A DNA stretch of 64,000 bases from Desulfotomaculum copahuensis (GTDB lineage Bacteria > Bacillota > Desulfotomaculia > Desulfotomaculales > Desulfovirgulaceae): NCBI RefSeq assembly GCF_001655685.1, contig NZ_LYVF01000184.1, positions 1 to 64,000 of the forward strand. Direction: 5' to 3'. This document shows positions 37,487 through 50,749 of this stretch, piece after piece. The notes below the pieces were generated by a model. It searched no databases and had not been told where the DNA came from. It was given only the letters and a program-made list of their open reading frames with translations. Within the stretch, counting starts at the first letter, position 1; every line of letters begins with the position of its first letter. Position numbers and translations under genes: made by a program.

Positions 37487-39541
37487 GTGAACATAAGCAA
37501 GGCCAGCAACGGCCTTTTTAAGTTGCAGTCGGACTACCGGCCGCGGGGCGACCAGCCCAAAGCGATTGCCCAACTGGTGGAGGGGCTGCAAAAGGGCTAT
37601 CCGATGCAGACGCTGCTGGGAGTGACGGGCAGCGGCAAGACCTACACCATGGCCCAGGTGATCCAGGCCGTGCAGCGGCCGGCGCTGGTGCTGGCGCCCA
37701 ACAAAACCCTGGCCGCCCAGTTGTGCGGCGAGTTCCGGGAGTTTTTCCCGGATAATGCGGTGGATTACTTTATCAGCTATTACGATTATTACCAGCCCGA
37801 GGCTTATATCGCCCAAACGGATACTTACATCGAGAAGGATTCTTCGATCAACGACGAGATAGACAAGCTGCGCCACTCGGCTACCTGCGCCCTGTTCGAG
37901 CGGCGGGACGTGATCATCGTGGCCAGCGTGTCCTGCATTTACGGCCTGGGCGATCCGGAGGAATACAGCACGCTAGTGCTTTCCCTGCGCCGCGGGGGCA
38001 GTTACGACCGGGACGCGGTGCTGCGCAAGCTGGTGGACATCCAGTATGAGCGCAACGACATCAATTTCACCCGCGGCAAGTTCCGGGTGCTCGGGGACGT
38101 GGTCGAGATCTTCCCTGTTTCCTACACCGAAAAGGCCATCCGGGTGGACTTTTGCGGCGACGAGATCGAGCGCCTGCTGGAATTCGATGTGCTCACCGGG
38201 GAGATCCTGGGTGAAAGGCAGCATGTGTCCATCTTTCCGGCCAGCCACTACACCGTTTCCCGGGAGCGGATGGAGCGGGCCATTGCTACCATCGAATCCG
38301 AACTGGCCGGCCGCCTGGCCGAACTGCGCGCCCGGGACAGGCTGCTGGAGGCGCAGCGCCTGGAGCAGCGCACCAATTACGACATCGAAATGATGCGGGA
38401 GATGGGCTACTGCAAGGGCATTGAGAACTACTCCCGCCACCTGACCGGGCGGGCGCCGGGTGAACCGCCCTATACGCTGCTGGATTACTTCCCGCGGGAC
38501 TTTTTGTTGTTCATTGACGAATCACACGTGTCCGTGCCCCAGGTGCGGGGGATGTACGAGGGGGACCGTTCACGCAAGGAAACGCTGGTGGAGTACGGTT
38601 TCCGCCTGCCGTCGGCCTTCGACAACCGGCCGCTGACGTTTCCCGAATTTGAGCGGAAAATAAACCAGGCGGTTTTCGTTTCCGCCACGCCCGGTCCGTA
38701 TGAGCTGGAGCACAGCCGGCAGGTGGTGGAGCAGATCATCCGGCCCACCGGCCTGGTCGACCCGGAGATCTCCGTGCGCCCCACCCGGGGGCAGATTGAC
38801 GACCTGCTCGGGGAAATCCGGCAGCGTACGGCAAAGGGCCAGCGGGTGCTGGTGACTACGCTGACCAAGAAGATGGCCGAGGACCTGACCGATTATTTCC
38901 GGGAACTGGGCGTCAAGGTACGCTATATGCATTCGGATATCAATGCCATTGAGCGTATGGAGATCATCCGCGACCTGCGCCTGGGTGAATTCGACGTGCT
39001 GGTGGGTATCAACCTGCTGCGGGAGGGCCTGGACCTGCCCGAAGTAAGCCTGGTGGCCATCCTGGACGCGGACAAGGAAGGCTACCTGCGCTCCGAGCGC
39101 TCCCTGATCCAGACCATGGGCCGGGCGGCGCGCAATGTGGAAGGCAAGGTGATCATGTACGCCGACCGGGTCACCGAGTCGATGGCCCGGGCGATTGACG
39201 AAACCGGGCGCCGGCGCAAGCTGCAGCTGGACTTCAACCGGCAGCACGGAATTGTGCCGCAGACAGTGCAAAAGGGCGTGCGGGATGTAATCGAGGCCAC
39301 CCGGGCCGCCGAACCGCGTGCCGCCTACCGGGCGCCGGCGGAGAAGCATAAAAAGAAACTGTCCCGGAAGGAAATGAAGCAGATCATCGCCCGGCTGGAG
39401 AAAGAGATGCGGGAAGCGGCGCGCCATCTGGAATTCGAGCGGGCGGCCGAACTGCGCGACGCACTGATCGAACTGCGCCTGGAACTGCGGGGCAAGGATT
39501 CCCGTCTGGTGCCCGTGAGCGGGGAAGCGGCGGGGGAATAG
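37487..39541 (+). CDS. uvrB: Excinuclease ABC subunit B
   Basis: A 684-residue helicase-like damage verifier. [20 protein letters not shown], Walker [11 protein letters not shown] (about 45), the beta-hairpin [14 protein letters not shown] (about 98), and motif VI region [12 protein letters not shown] are present; a C-terminal UVR domain ([19 protein letters not shown], about 645) contacts UvrC. GTG 37487 is chosen over GTG 37472 because the predicted transcript starts near 37464, leaving GGGGTGAG as SD for 37487 only. Heads the excision-repair genes. Confidence 0.97.
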   Translation: MNISKASNGLFKLQSDYRPRGDQPKAIAQLVEGLQKGYPMQTLLGVTGSGKTYTMAQVIQAVQRPALVLAPNKTLAAQLCGEFREFFPDNAVDYFISYYDYYQPEAYIAQTDTYIEKDSSINDEIDKLRHSATCALFERRDVIIVASVSCIYGLGDPEEYSTLVLSLRRGGSYDRDAVLRKLVDIQYERNDINFTRGKFRVLGDVVEIFPVSYTEKAIRVDFCGDEIERLLEFDVLTGEILGERQHVSIFPASHYTVSRERMERAIATIESELAGRLAELRARDRLLEAQRLEQRTNYDIEMMREMGYCKGIENYSRHLTGRAPGEPPYTLLDYFPRDFLLFIDESHVSVPQVRGMYEGDRSRKETLVEYGFRLPSAFDNRPLTFPEFERKINQAVFVSATPGPYELEHSRQVVEQIIRPTGLVDPEISVRPTRGQIDDLLGEIRQRTAKGQRVLVTTLTKKMAEDLTDYFRELGVKVRYMHSDINAIERMEIIRDLRLGEFDVLVGINLLREGLDLPEVSLVAILDADKEGYLRSERSLIQTMGRAARNVEGKVIMYADRVTESMARAIDETGRRRKLQLDFNRQHGIVPQTVQKGVRDVIEATRAAEPRAAYRAPAEKHKKKLSRKEMKQIIARLEKEMREAARHLEFERAAELRDALIELRLELRGKDSRLVPVSGEAAGE

Positions 39542-39787
39542 CGGCTGTATCGCCTGCAGATATGATTGTAACGGGCCGCCATCCGGTCCGATGCACGGCC
39601 CCGCCCGGCGGGGAGCCGGTATTGCCGGATGATGCGGCTAAAGGAATCTCTTTATGCGCTACCGGGGAGCCGCCGGAAAGCGGCCTGCACCTGCACCTTC
39701 CCGGGGCCTGCAAGCCGGCCGGGGAATACTTCCGGCGTGAAGGTGCTTTACCCGGTGAACAGGTTGAATGAAAGGAAAGGGTTCTTG

Positions 39788-42676
<2,889 letters not shown>

Positions 42677-42918
42677 GGCCGGGGCCGGCCCGCCCGGGGT
42701 GGCGGAGCCATAAGTTGGTTTGAGTGCCCGGAAGCGTGACGCAGGGGCGGAGACAATACAAAGTAACCGCCCCGGCGTTTCCGGGTGTTCCGGAAATTAG
42801 CATGATGTTCATGCAAGTAATACTGCCGCCGCATAATTTAAGGCCGCCCGGCTGGCGGCGGATGGTTTGCGCCCGGTGCCGGGGCGGATTGAATTTGGAT
42901 GGAAGGTGAAGTTTTGCC

Positions 42919-44913
42919 GTGACGGCGGAGGAAAAATTGCAGCATCTGCCCGACCGGCCCGGAGTCTATATCTTTCACGATGCGGGCGGGGAGATCATTT
43001 ACGTGGGCAAGGCCGTTTCCCTGAAAAACCGGGTGCGTTCCTATTTCCAGTCCGGTGCCCGTCAGAGCGTCAAAGTGCGTTCCCTGATGAACCGGGCGGC
43101 GGACTTTGAATATATTGTCACCGACAACGAGGTGGAGGCGCTGATCCTGGAATCGAACCTGATCAAGGAACACCGCCCCCGCTATAATATTTATTTGAAA
43201 GACGACAAGAGCTACCCCTACCTCAAAGTAACCCTGGCCGAGGATTTCCCCCGGATTTTCATCACCCGCCGGGTGGTGCGGGACGGTTCCCGTTATTTCG
43301 GCCCCTACACCATGGTCGGGGCGGTACACGAGACGTTGAAGCTGCTGCGTCAGCTTTTTCCCTTCCGTACCTGCAAGCAGAAGCTGGCGGCGCCGGGTGA
43401 GCCGGAGAGGGATGCCGGGGCCGGAAAGAATGGTGCGCCGGCGGAAGGATTGGTCCGGGCCGGAAGCGCCGGCGCCGTTTCAGCGGTGCCGCAATCGAAG
43501 CCGGTCGGCGGCCGGACCGGAGGTTCCGGAGTCCGTCGCGCCTGCTTGAACCACCACATCGGCCGCTGCCCGGCCCCCTGTGCCGGCATGATCACCCGGG
43601 ATGAATACCGGGGGCTGATCCGGGAGATCTGCCTGTTCCTGGAGGGCAGGCACGAAGATTTGCTCAAGAGTCTGAAAAAGCAGATGGAAGAAGCGGCGGA
43701 TCAGCTGGCATTCGAGCGCGCCGCCCGTCTGCGCGACCAGATCCGGGCGGTGGAGCGGGTGCTGGAAAGCCAGAAAATTGTTTCTTCCGGCGCCGGCGAC
43801 CGGGATGTGGTGGCCCTGGCCAGGGACGGCGGCGAAAGCTCGCTGATGGTGTTTTTTGTGCGCGGCGGCAAATTGCTGGGCCGGGAGCACTTTTTGTTGT
43901 CCGGTACGGAGGGCATGGAACGGGGCGAGGTGGTGGCCGCCTTTGTCAAGCAGTATTACCACCGGGCTGATTTTGTGCCCCCGGAAATAGTTTTATCCGA
44001 AATGGAAGCGGAAGAGCTGCCGGCGGTTGAACAGTGGCTGTCCGGCCGCCGGGGCGGCCGGGTGCATATTAATGTGCCGCAGCGGGGGGAGAAAAAGAAG
44101 CTGGTGGAAATGGCCGGCAAAAACGCCCTGCTGGCCCTGCAGGAAGCGCAACTGAACCGCCTGGCCGGGGCACGGGCGGAGCAGGCGCCGGCGGAACTGG
44201 CCCGCGCCCTGGGGCTGGACAATGTGCCCGAGCGGATGGAATGCTACGATATTTCCAATACCCAGGGCAGCGAGAGCGTCGGTTCCATGGTGGTCTTCGA
44301 GGCGGGGCGGCCGGCCAGGGACCAGTACCGCCGCTTCAAGATCCGCACGGTGAAGGGGCCGGATGATTACGCCTCCCTGCAGGAGGTGTTACGCCGCCGT
44401 TTTTCCCGCGCCCGGGAGGAGCGCGAACTGATCAATACGGGTCAGTTGTCATCTAAAGAAGCCAAATTCCACCGCCTGCCCGGCCTGGTGATCATCGACG
44501 GGGGCAAGGGCCAGCTGTCGGCGGCCCGGGCGGTGATGCGCGAACTGGGCTTTGACCATATTCCCGCCTTCGGTTTGGCCAAGGAAGAAGAACTGCTTTT
44601 CGCCGAAGACCGCAGCGAACCGGTCCGCCTGCCCCCGGAATCGCAGGCGCTGCATCTGGTGCAGCGCCTGCGGGATGAGGCGCACCGCTTCGCCGTCACA
44701 TATCACCGCCAGTTGCGCACCAAACGTAACCTCAAGTCCCTGCTGGACGAGGTGGCCGGCGTCGGCCCCGCCCGCCGGCGGGCGCTGTTGCGGGCCTATC
44801 CCTCCCTGGAGGCGATGAGCCGGGCCGCACTGGAGGAGCTGGCCGCCGTGCCGGGCATGAACCGCCCGGCGGCGGAAGCGGTACACCGTTTCCTGCACGG
44901 TGAAAAGGATTAG
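42919..44913 (+). CDS. uvrC: Excinuclease ABC subunit C, with a low-complexity insert
   Basis: A 664-residue endonuclease that makes both cuts. Order: GIY-YIG domain (GVYIFHDAGGEIIYVGKA, about 15-32), Cys-rich region (ACLNHHIGRCPAPCAG), UVR domain (about 257-280), RNase H-like 3' nuclease (CYDISNTQGSESVGSMVVFE, DGGKGQLSAA) and C-terminal helix-hairpin-helix. An Ala/Gly/Pro-rich insert of about 50 residues (about 155-206) splits the usually continuous link between FRTCKQK and CLNHHIG. GTG 42919 has GGAAGGTGA upstream. The stop is 28 nt before the HAD gene. Confidence 0.97.
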   Translation: MTAEEKLQHLPDRPGVYIFHDAGGEIIYVGKAVSLKNRVRSYFQSGARQSVKVRSLMNRAADFEYIVTDNEVEALILESNLIKEHRPRYNIYLKDDKSYPYLKVTLAEDFPRIFITRRVVRDGSRYFGPYTMVGAVHETLKLLRQLFPFRTCKQKLAAPGEPERDAGAGKNGAPAEGLVRAGSAGAVSAVPQSKPVGGRTGGSGVRRACLNHHIGRCPAPCAGMITRDEYRGLIREICLFLEGRHEDLLKSLKKQMEEAADQLAFERAARLRDQIRAVERVLESQKIVSSGAGDRDVVALARDGGESSLMVFFVRGGKLLGREHFLLSGTEGMERGEVVAAFVKQYYHRADFVPPEIVLSEMEAEELPAVEQWLSGRRGGRVHINVPQRGEKKKLVEMAGKNALLALQEAQLNRLAGARAEQAPAELARALGLDNVPERMECYDISNTQGSESVGSMVVFEAGRPARDQYRRFKIRTVKGPDDYASLQEVLRRRFSRAREERELINTGQLSSKEAKFHRLPGLVIIDGGKGQLSAARAVMRELGFDHIPAFGLAKEEELLFAEDRSEPVRLPPESQALHLVQRLRDEAHRFAVTYHRQLRTKRNLKSLLDEVAGVGPARRRALLRAYPSLEAMSRAALEELAAVPGMNRPAAEAVHRFLHGEKD

Positions 44914-44941
44914 CGATGCTGTCCCGGGGGAGGAATTATTT

Positions 44942-45751
44942 TTGAACTACCGTTTACTGGCCATGGATCTGGACGATACTTTATTAGACAACAGTTTACG
45001 TGTACGTGAAGAGGACCGGCGGGCGCTGGAACGGGCGCGCCGCGCCGGGGTGGTGGTCACCCTGGCCACCGGGCGCATGTACCGCGCCACCCTGCCTTTC
45101 GTTGAGGAACTAGCCATCGACGCGCCGGTGATCACCTACCAGGGCGCCCTGGTCAAACATCCGCGCACCGGGCGGGTGCTCCTGCACCGGCCGGTGCCTT
45201 TGGCGCTGGCGTTGGAAATCGTCGGCCGGCTGGCGGCGCGCGGTTTCCATTTGAATGTTTACCTGGATGATGAATTGTACGTGGCCGGGCATACGCCGGA
45301 AAGCCGGCTTTACGCCTCCATTTCCCGGGTGGAGGCGCGGGCGGTGGGACCGCTGGGGCCGTTTTTGCAAAAAACCGGGCGGGATCCGACCAAAGTGCTG
45401 GCCATTGCCGGGGAGGAGGAGATCAACCGCCTGCTAGCGGAAATGCAGCCGCTTTATGAGGGCCGCCTGCATGTGACCAAATCAAAGCCGCGCTTTCTGG
45501 AATTCTCCCACCCCCGGGCGGACAAGGGGCATGCCCTGGCGGCGGTGGCCGCGTGCTACGGCCTGCGCCGGGAAGAGGTAATTGCCGTCGGGGACAGTTA
45601 CAACGATCTGGAAATGATCGACTGGGCCGGTCTGGGTGTGGCGGTGGCCAACGCCCGGCCGGAAATCCGCGCCCGGGCCGCTTTCGTCACCGCCTCCAAT
45701 GAAGACGGCGGGGTGGCCCGGGTGGTGGAAAAGTTTATTGGCGCAACTTAA
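44942..45751 (+). CDS. HAD hydrolase, Cof family (type IIB)
   Basis: A 269-residue phosphatase. Motif I DLDDTLLD (nucleophile Asp), motif II TLATGR, and motif IV GDSYNDLEMI are intact, with the Cof-type cap between. Cof enzymes dephosphorylate sugar phosphates or nucleotides; the substrate is not set by sequence. TTG 44942 lies 8 nt after GGGGGAGG and gives MNYRLLAMDLDDTLLD. Probably cotranscribed with uvrC. Confidence 0.92.
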   Translation: MNYRLLAMDLDDTLLDNSLRVREEDRRALERARRAGVVVTLATGRMYRATLPFVEELAIDAPVITYQGALVKHPRTGRVLLHRPVPLALALEIVGRLAARGFHLNVYLDDELYVAGHTPESRLYASISRVEARAVGPLGPFLQKTGRDPTKVLAIAGEEEINRLLAEMQPLYEGRLHVTKSKPRFLEFSHPRADKGHALAAVAACYGLRREEVIAVGDSYNDLEMIDWAGLGVAVANARPEIRARAAFVTASNEDGGVARVVEKFIGAT

Positions 45752-45928
45752 AATTTTATACAGAGCAGGAATTTTGTACTATATTGGCGAAATGGATCCT
45801 GTAAAACAAGCTTGAACCCGGAAAAAAGCCACTATATTGTCAAAACGTCTGCATATGCGCCGGGCCGTTCCACCGCTGCTGTTTGTTGTTTTGTGCGCGG
45901 CTGCTGGTTTATGGGGGGGGTGGCAAGT

Positions 45929-46900
45929 TTGCCGGAGCAAGAACATAACCTTGTGCTTGGCGTGGATCTGGGCGGCACTAAAATCTATACCGCCCTGGCC
46001 GATCACAGCGGCCGGGTACTGTCCGCGGTCAAAGTGCCGACCGGGGAACACGCACCGGAAAATGTGATTGCCCGGATTGTTCAAACCGTTGAGGAAGTGC
46101 GGCACCGCTCCGGCATCGATGCCGGTGACATCTGTGCGCTGGGGGCCGGTGCACCCGGTCCCCTGGATCCCGTCCGGGGCATTGTTCACCAGGCACCCAA
46201 CCTGGGCTGGCACGACGTGCCGCTGAAGGCTTTACTGGAAGACGCGCTGCAACTGCCGGTAGCGGTGGATAATGACGCCAACCTGGCCGCGCTGGGCGAA
46301 TACGTGTACGGAGCCGGCCGGGGAGAGGACGACATGGTTTATATTACTGTCAGCACCGGCATCGGCGGCGGGCTGATTTTCGGCGGGCGGCTCTATCACG
46401 GCGCCGGCGGCGGGGCGGGGGAGATCGGCCATATGACGGTGGATCCGGACGGCCCGTTGTGCAGCTGCGGCAACCGCGGCTGTCTGGAAGCATTGGCTTC
46501 GGGGACGGCCATCGCCCGGGCGGCCCGGGAACTGGTGGATGCCGGCGGGGGGGCGGCTATCCTGGCGGCGGCCGGCGGCCGGGCTGTTTCCGCCGAGACG
46601 GTGGCTGCGGCGGCCGCCGCCGGCGACGCCGAAGCGTCCGGCATCCTGACGGCGGCCGGGCGGGTGCTGGGTTGCGGTGTGGCCAACCTGGTCAACCTGC
46701 TCAACCCCGGGCTGGTCGTACTGGGCGGCGGCGCCATGCAGGCCGGCCGTTTATTGTGGCAGGCCATGGAGGATGAGTTGCAAAGACGTGCCCTGTCCCA
46801 TCCCCTCGGCGGTGTACGCCTGGCGCCGGCCGCCCTGGGCAGCCGGTCGGGGGTGCTGGGTGCGGTGGCTCTGGCCTTGCGTTGTACGGGGACGGGATAG
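45929..46900 (+). CDS. ROK family sugar kinase (glucokinase)
   Basis: A 323-residue kinase. N-terminal LGVDLGGTKIYTALAD binds ATP phosphate, PVAVDNDANLAALGE holds the catalytic Asp, and CSCGNRGCLE is the ROK zinc motif. This fits glucokinase. TTG 45929 lies 7 nt after GGGGGGTGG; ATG 45911 and GTG 45920 are in frame. Together with the debranching enzyme and isomerase downstream it would phosphorylate the free glucose released from glycogen branch points. Confidence 0.92.
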   Translation: MPEQEHNLVLGVDLGGTKIYTALADHSGRVLSAVKVPTGEHAPENVIARIVQTVEEVRHRSGIDAGDICALGAGAPGPLDPVRGIVHQAPNLGWHDVPLKALLEDALQLPVAVDNDANLAALGEYVYGAGRGEDDMVYITVSTGIGGGLIFGGRLYHGAGGGAGEIGHMTVDPDGPLCSCGNRGCLEALASGTAIARAARELVDAGGGAAILAAAGGRAVSAETVAAAAAAGDAEASGILTAAGRVLGCGVANLVNLLNPGLVVLGGGAMQAGRLLWQAMEDELQRRALSHPLGGVRLAPAALGSRSGVLGAVALALRCTGTG

Positions 46901-47218
46901 TTAAGCGGCACACCGGTATTGCGGGAGGGTGGACCGGCCGTTTACGCCGGGACAAGCGGAAACAGGCTGCGCTAATCGTTTTTCCCCGGAACCGGACGGA
47001 TAACGGCCGGCCTGCGGTAAACAATTCCGGAGCCAAACGGATGCCGGTTGTGTCCGCCGGGAACCCGTAATACGGGTAATGTATACTCTTATGCCGTAAA
47101 TCCGGCAGCGGGGAAACCAGGTGGGACTATTCCGATTCGCATAAGAGGTTGGCCTGCGGATTATGATATAGGGAGGTTCCTGCAGATAGCCGGCAAAGGT
47201 AAGCGAGGGGTGGGCGTT
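46901..47218. other. Intergenic region before the debranching enzyme
   Basis: 318 nt. ACCCG-TAATA-CGGGT lies near 47063-47077, and TATACT follows at about 47083 without a -35. AGGGAGG near 47170 resembles an SD but no start codon is at the right distance in frame. Confidence 0.4.
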
Positions 47219-49207
47219 TTGCGATTTGGCAAGGGGGAATGGCGCAGTTTCGAACGGGGTGCCGAAAAAGAGTGGCTGGTTACCAACGGCCTGGGGGGAT
47301 ACGCTTCGGCGACCATCATTGGCGCCAATACCCGCAAGTATCACGGGCTGCTGGTCGCTTCCCTGCAGCCGCCGGTCCGGCGCACGTTGTTGCTGGCCAA
47401 ACTGGAGGAACGCGTCGAAACGGCCGGGCGCGTTTACAATCTGGCCACCAATCAGACAGACCGCGGCGTTACCGAGTTTGGCTTTGTGCACCTGCAACAG
47501 GTATTGCTGGACAGTTTCCCCACTTTTATTTACAGCTTTGCCGACATCATTTTGCAAAAACAGGTTTTCATGGTTTACGGTGAAAACACCACTGTGATCG
47601 TTTACCGCATCCATAATGGTGCAGAAGCGGCGCTGCTCCGGTTGACCCCCCTGGTCAACTGCCGTGATTTTCACTGGACCACCCGCAAAGGACAGGTTTC
47701 CTTCACCCAGGAAAAGATCGCCCATGGCACGAATATCCGGAACGCTTCCGGCGTGCCGCCCCTGCGTCTGGTCAGCAGCGCCGGGGATTTCAGTGCGGGA
47801 GAAGACTGGTTCTATAACATGTATTACGCCGCGGAAAGCGAGCGGGGTGAAAGCGCTCTGGAAGATCATTTTATTCCGGGTCAATTCACTGTGCCGCTGG
47901 CTGCCGGTCAGGAGACGACAGTCACCTTTATCGCCACCGTGGAAGATGTTTTTACCCTGGACGGACCGGCATTGCAGGAGATGGAAAACCGGCGCCTGCA
48001 GGAACTGGTGGAGCGTGCCGGGTACCGGGACGGTCTGGCCCGCCGGCTGGTGCAGGCGGCGGACGCCTTTATCGTGCGCCGTGACTCGACCGGGGCTAAA
48101 AGCATCATTGCCGGCTATCACTGGTTCAACGACTGGGGCCGGGACACCATGATCGCCCTGCCCGGGCTGACGCTGGTCACCAGACGCTTCGAGGACGCAC
48201 GGGAAATATTGTTCACCTTCGCCCGCTATTGCAAGGACGGGCTGTTGCCGAACATGTTTCCCGACGCGGACGGCGAACCGCTGTATAATACGGCGGACGC
48301 CTCCTTGTGGTATTTTCAGGCGGTGTGGAAATATCTGCAGTACACGGGCGATTACTCTTTTGTACGTGGAGAAATCTATCCCGTGCTGAAGGAAATTATC
48401 CGCCGGCATGTGGAAGGCACCCGGTTTAATATTAAAATGGATGCCGACGGGTTGCTGACCGCCGGTTCACCCGGGGTGCAACTGACCTGGATGGACGCCA
48501 AGGTAGATCAGTGGGTGGTCACGCCCCGCCACGGCAAGCCGGTGGAAATCAACGCCCTGTGGTACAATGCCCTGTGTATCATGCGTGAACTGGCCGTCCG
48601 CTATGAAGATGAGTTCCCTTACCAGGATCTGCCCGGACGGGTCCGGGACAGCTTCCGGCGCCAGTTCTGGTTTGCCGGCGGGAATTACCTTTATGACGTG
48701 ATCGTTGACGGTGGTGCGGATGCTTCGCTGCGGCCGAACCAGATCATTGCCTTGAGCCTGCCTTATACCATGCTGGACCGGGAACAGGGCCGGCAGGTGC
48801 TCCGCCGGGTGTGGCAGGAACTGTACGCCACCTACGGCCTGCGCAGCCTGTCCCCCGGCGACCCCGCCTACCGGGGCGTCTACAGCGGCGACCGGGTGCA
48901 GCGGGACGGGGCTTATCACCAGGGTACCGTCTGGAGCTGGTTGATCGGTCCTTTTGTCACCGCTTTCCGCCGGGTGCACAATTATTCCACGGCCAGCCGG
49001 CTGCAGGCGGCCCGTTTGCTCTCCCCCTTCCGGGATCATCTACGCGATCACGGTACCGGATTCATTTCCGAGATATTTGACGGCAATGAGCCGGTTATTC
49101 CCCGTGGCGCCATTGCGCAGGCCTGGGGGGTGGCCGAGGTTTTACGCGCTTATGTCGAGGATGTGCTGGAAATCAAACCGGAAGGGGCGGGTGGTTCGCA
49201 GCAGTGA
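47219..49207 (+). CDS. Glycogen debranching enzyme, amylo-alpha-1,6-glucosidase type
   Basis: A 662-residue GH133-like enzyme that hydrolyses alpha-1,6 branch residues of glycogen. The N-terminal domain begins EWLVTNGLGGYASATIIGAN with TRKYHGLLVASL; the (alpha/alpha)6 catalytic part has YHWFNDWGRDTMIALPGL and later WMDAKVDQWVVTPR and GAYHQGTVWSWLIGP. TTG 47219 is taken (AGGGGTGGG 5 nt upstream), though the frame is open further upstream. Flanked by a glucokinase and a hexose-phosphate isomerase, it likely feeds glycolysis; no glycogen synthase or phosphorylase is in the window. Confidence 0.9.
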   Translation: MRFGKGEWRSFERGAEKEWLVTNGLGGYASATIIGANTRKYHGLLVASLQPPVRRTLLLAKLEERVETAGRVYNLATNQTDRGVTEFGFVHLQQVLLDSFPTFIYSFADIILQKQVFMVYGENTTVIVYRIHNGAEAALLRLTPLVNCRDFHWTTRKGQVSFTQEKIAHGTNIRNASGVPPLRLVSSAGDFSAGEDWFYNMYYAAESERGESALEDHFIPGQFTVPLAAGQETTVTFIATVEDVFTLDGPALQEMENRRLQELVERAGYRDGLARRLVQAADAFIVRRDSTGAKSIIAGYHWFNDWGRDTMIALPGLTLVTRRFEDAREILFTFARYCKDGLLPNMFPDADGEPLYNTADASLWYFQAVWKYLQYTGDYSFVRGEIYPVLKEIIRRHVEGTRFNIKMDADGLLTAGSPGVQLTWMDAKVDQWVVTPRHGKPVEINALWYNALCIMRELAVRYEDEFPYQDLPGRVRDSFRRQFWFAGGNYLYDVIVDGGADASLRPNQIIALSLPYTMLDREQGRQVLRRVWQELYATYGLRSLSPGDPAYRGVYSGDRVQRDGAYHQGTVWSWLIGPFVTAFRRVHNYSTASRLQAARLLSPFRDHLRDHGTGFISEIFDGNEPVIPRGAIAQAWGVAEVLRAYVEDVLEIKPEGAGGSQQ

Positions 49208-49372
49208 ACTTTCCGTTGGAAGAATCCTGTTTTACGGCCGGCCGGGGAGATCGGCCGGTTCCCGTCCGGGCCGGGCGGTATGAAGCGTCGTTTCAGGAAT
49301 GGCAGGCTTTCCCCCGGCGGCAAGCAATGACGGCCGGGATGCGATAATCTTTAGCCAAGGAGTGTGTTCAGA

Positions 49373-50440
49373 TTGACCCAGCATTTATTGGACGACCAGC
49401 GGGCACTTTACGGCGCTGATTCCATGCACATGTTTGATGCCCTGTCCGGACTGCCCGAACAATGCATCCGGGCCTGGGAACTGGGCATGGCCCTTACTGT
49501 TTCCGCCCGGGCTGAAATCCGCCAGGTGATGGTCACCGGACTGGGCGGGTCGGCCATTGGCGGTGATTTGTTGCGGATCTTTGCCGGCAAGCGCCTGCCG
49601 GTGCCCGTGACGGTCAACCGTGATTACGTGCTGCCCAAATTTGTGGGGCCGCAAACACTGCTTTTTGCCACCAGTTATTCGGGGAACACCGAGGAAACCC
49701 TGAGCGCCTACCGGGAGGCACGGGAGAAAGGGGCGCAGATCATCGCCCTGACCACCGGCGGCAAACTTAAAGCAATGGCGGAGAAGGACGGCGTGCCGGT
49801 GATCACCGTGCCCGGCGGTATCTCCCCCCGGGCGGCCACCGGCTACCTGTTCCTGCCCACGCTGGCTGTTTTGCAAAAATTAGGCCTGCTGGAGCCCCTG
49901 GATGAGCAGGTGGCGGAATTGAGCCGGCATCTGCAGGCTATGCGGGAGCAGCTCAAACCGGAGACGCCCCTGGCGGAAAACCGGGCCAAGCAGGTGGCGA
50001 TCAATTTCTTCCAACGCATTCCGGTGATCTGGGGTGCTTCCGGCACCAGTGAAGTGGTCGCCCAGCGCTGGAAGGGCCAGGTGAATGAAAATGCCAAAGC
50101 GCCGGCATACTGGAACGTTTTCCCGGAGCTGAACCACAATGAGCTGGTCGGTTTCCAAAAACCGGAGGAATTGTTGCGCCAGTTATATATCGTGATTTTA
50201 CGGGATACTCAGGATCACCCGCGGGTGCAAAAACGGTACGCCATCACCAGGGAAATTATGGGCGGGGCGGTGGCCGGCATGGATGAGATAGAGGCTACCG
50301 GGAATGGTGATCTGGCCCGCCTGTATTCCCTGATTTACCCCGGCGACTACGCCAGCGTCTATCTGGCCCTGCTCTACGGCATCGATCCCGGTCCGGTGAA
50401 GGTGATCGACCAGTTGAAGGCGCGCCTGGCGGAACAGTAA
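49373..50440 (+). CDS. Bifunctional phosphoglucose/phosphomannose isomerase
   Basis: A 355-residue SIS-domain isomerase. VMVTGLGGSAIGGDLLRIFA and TSYSGNTEETLSAY are the two sugar-phosphate loops; ELNHNELVGF contains the catalytic Glu/His region of the archaeal-type enzyme (PF10432). It interconverts glucose-6-P, fructose-6-P and possibly mannose-6-P. TTG 49373 is chosen because AAGGAG is 10 nt upstream, whereas GTG 49364 is only 1-2 nt from it. It links the glycogen genes to glycolysis. Confidence 0.93.
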   Translation: MTQHLLDDQRALYGADSMHMFDALSGLPEQCIRAWELGMALTVSARAEIRQVMVTGLGGSAIGGDLLRIFAGKRLPVPVTVNRDYVLPKFVGPQTLLFATSYSGNTEETLSAYREAREKGAQIIALTTGGKLKAMAEKDGVPVITVPGGISPRAATGYLFLPTLAVLQKLGLLEPLDEQVAELSRHLQAMREQLKPETPLAENRAKQVAINFFQRIPVIWGASGTSEVVAQRWKGQVNENAKAPAYWNVFPELNHNELVGFQKPEELLRQLYIVILRDTQDHPRVQKRYAITREIMGGAVAGMDEIEATGNGDLARLYSLIYPGDYASVYLALLYGIDPGPVKVIDQLKARLAEQ

Positions 50441-50749
50441 GGTCCCGGGTGCCCGGGGCTGCCGGCGGCAGACGGCAAAAACACGGTCAAAACGCCGCGG
50501 TGCCGCTGCGGTACAAAAACGGAAAAGGTATGCTTCAGGATAAAACATTAATTGGGCCGGCGCCGTTTTCCGGCAGGGAACCGGCGCCGGATGCAGAACA
50601 TATTAGACGTGGAGGCGAACGGAAGCGGAGTGACCAAGAGGGGCCTTCCGGGCTGTTTTAATCCTTTTGTTGACTAGTTGGCCGTGCCGCTGATGCCGGG
50701 GCGGCAAAAGATTTCCAACCCGGATGTAATTTTTACTGGGGATGATTGT
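50441..50749. other. Intergenic region before rapZ
   Basis: 309 nt. A perfect CCGGCGCCG/CGGCGCCGG inverted repeat (50557-50565 with 50582-50590) lies in the middle with no T-run. TTGACT near 50669 has no -10 partner. Confidence 0.45.
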
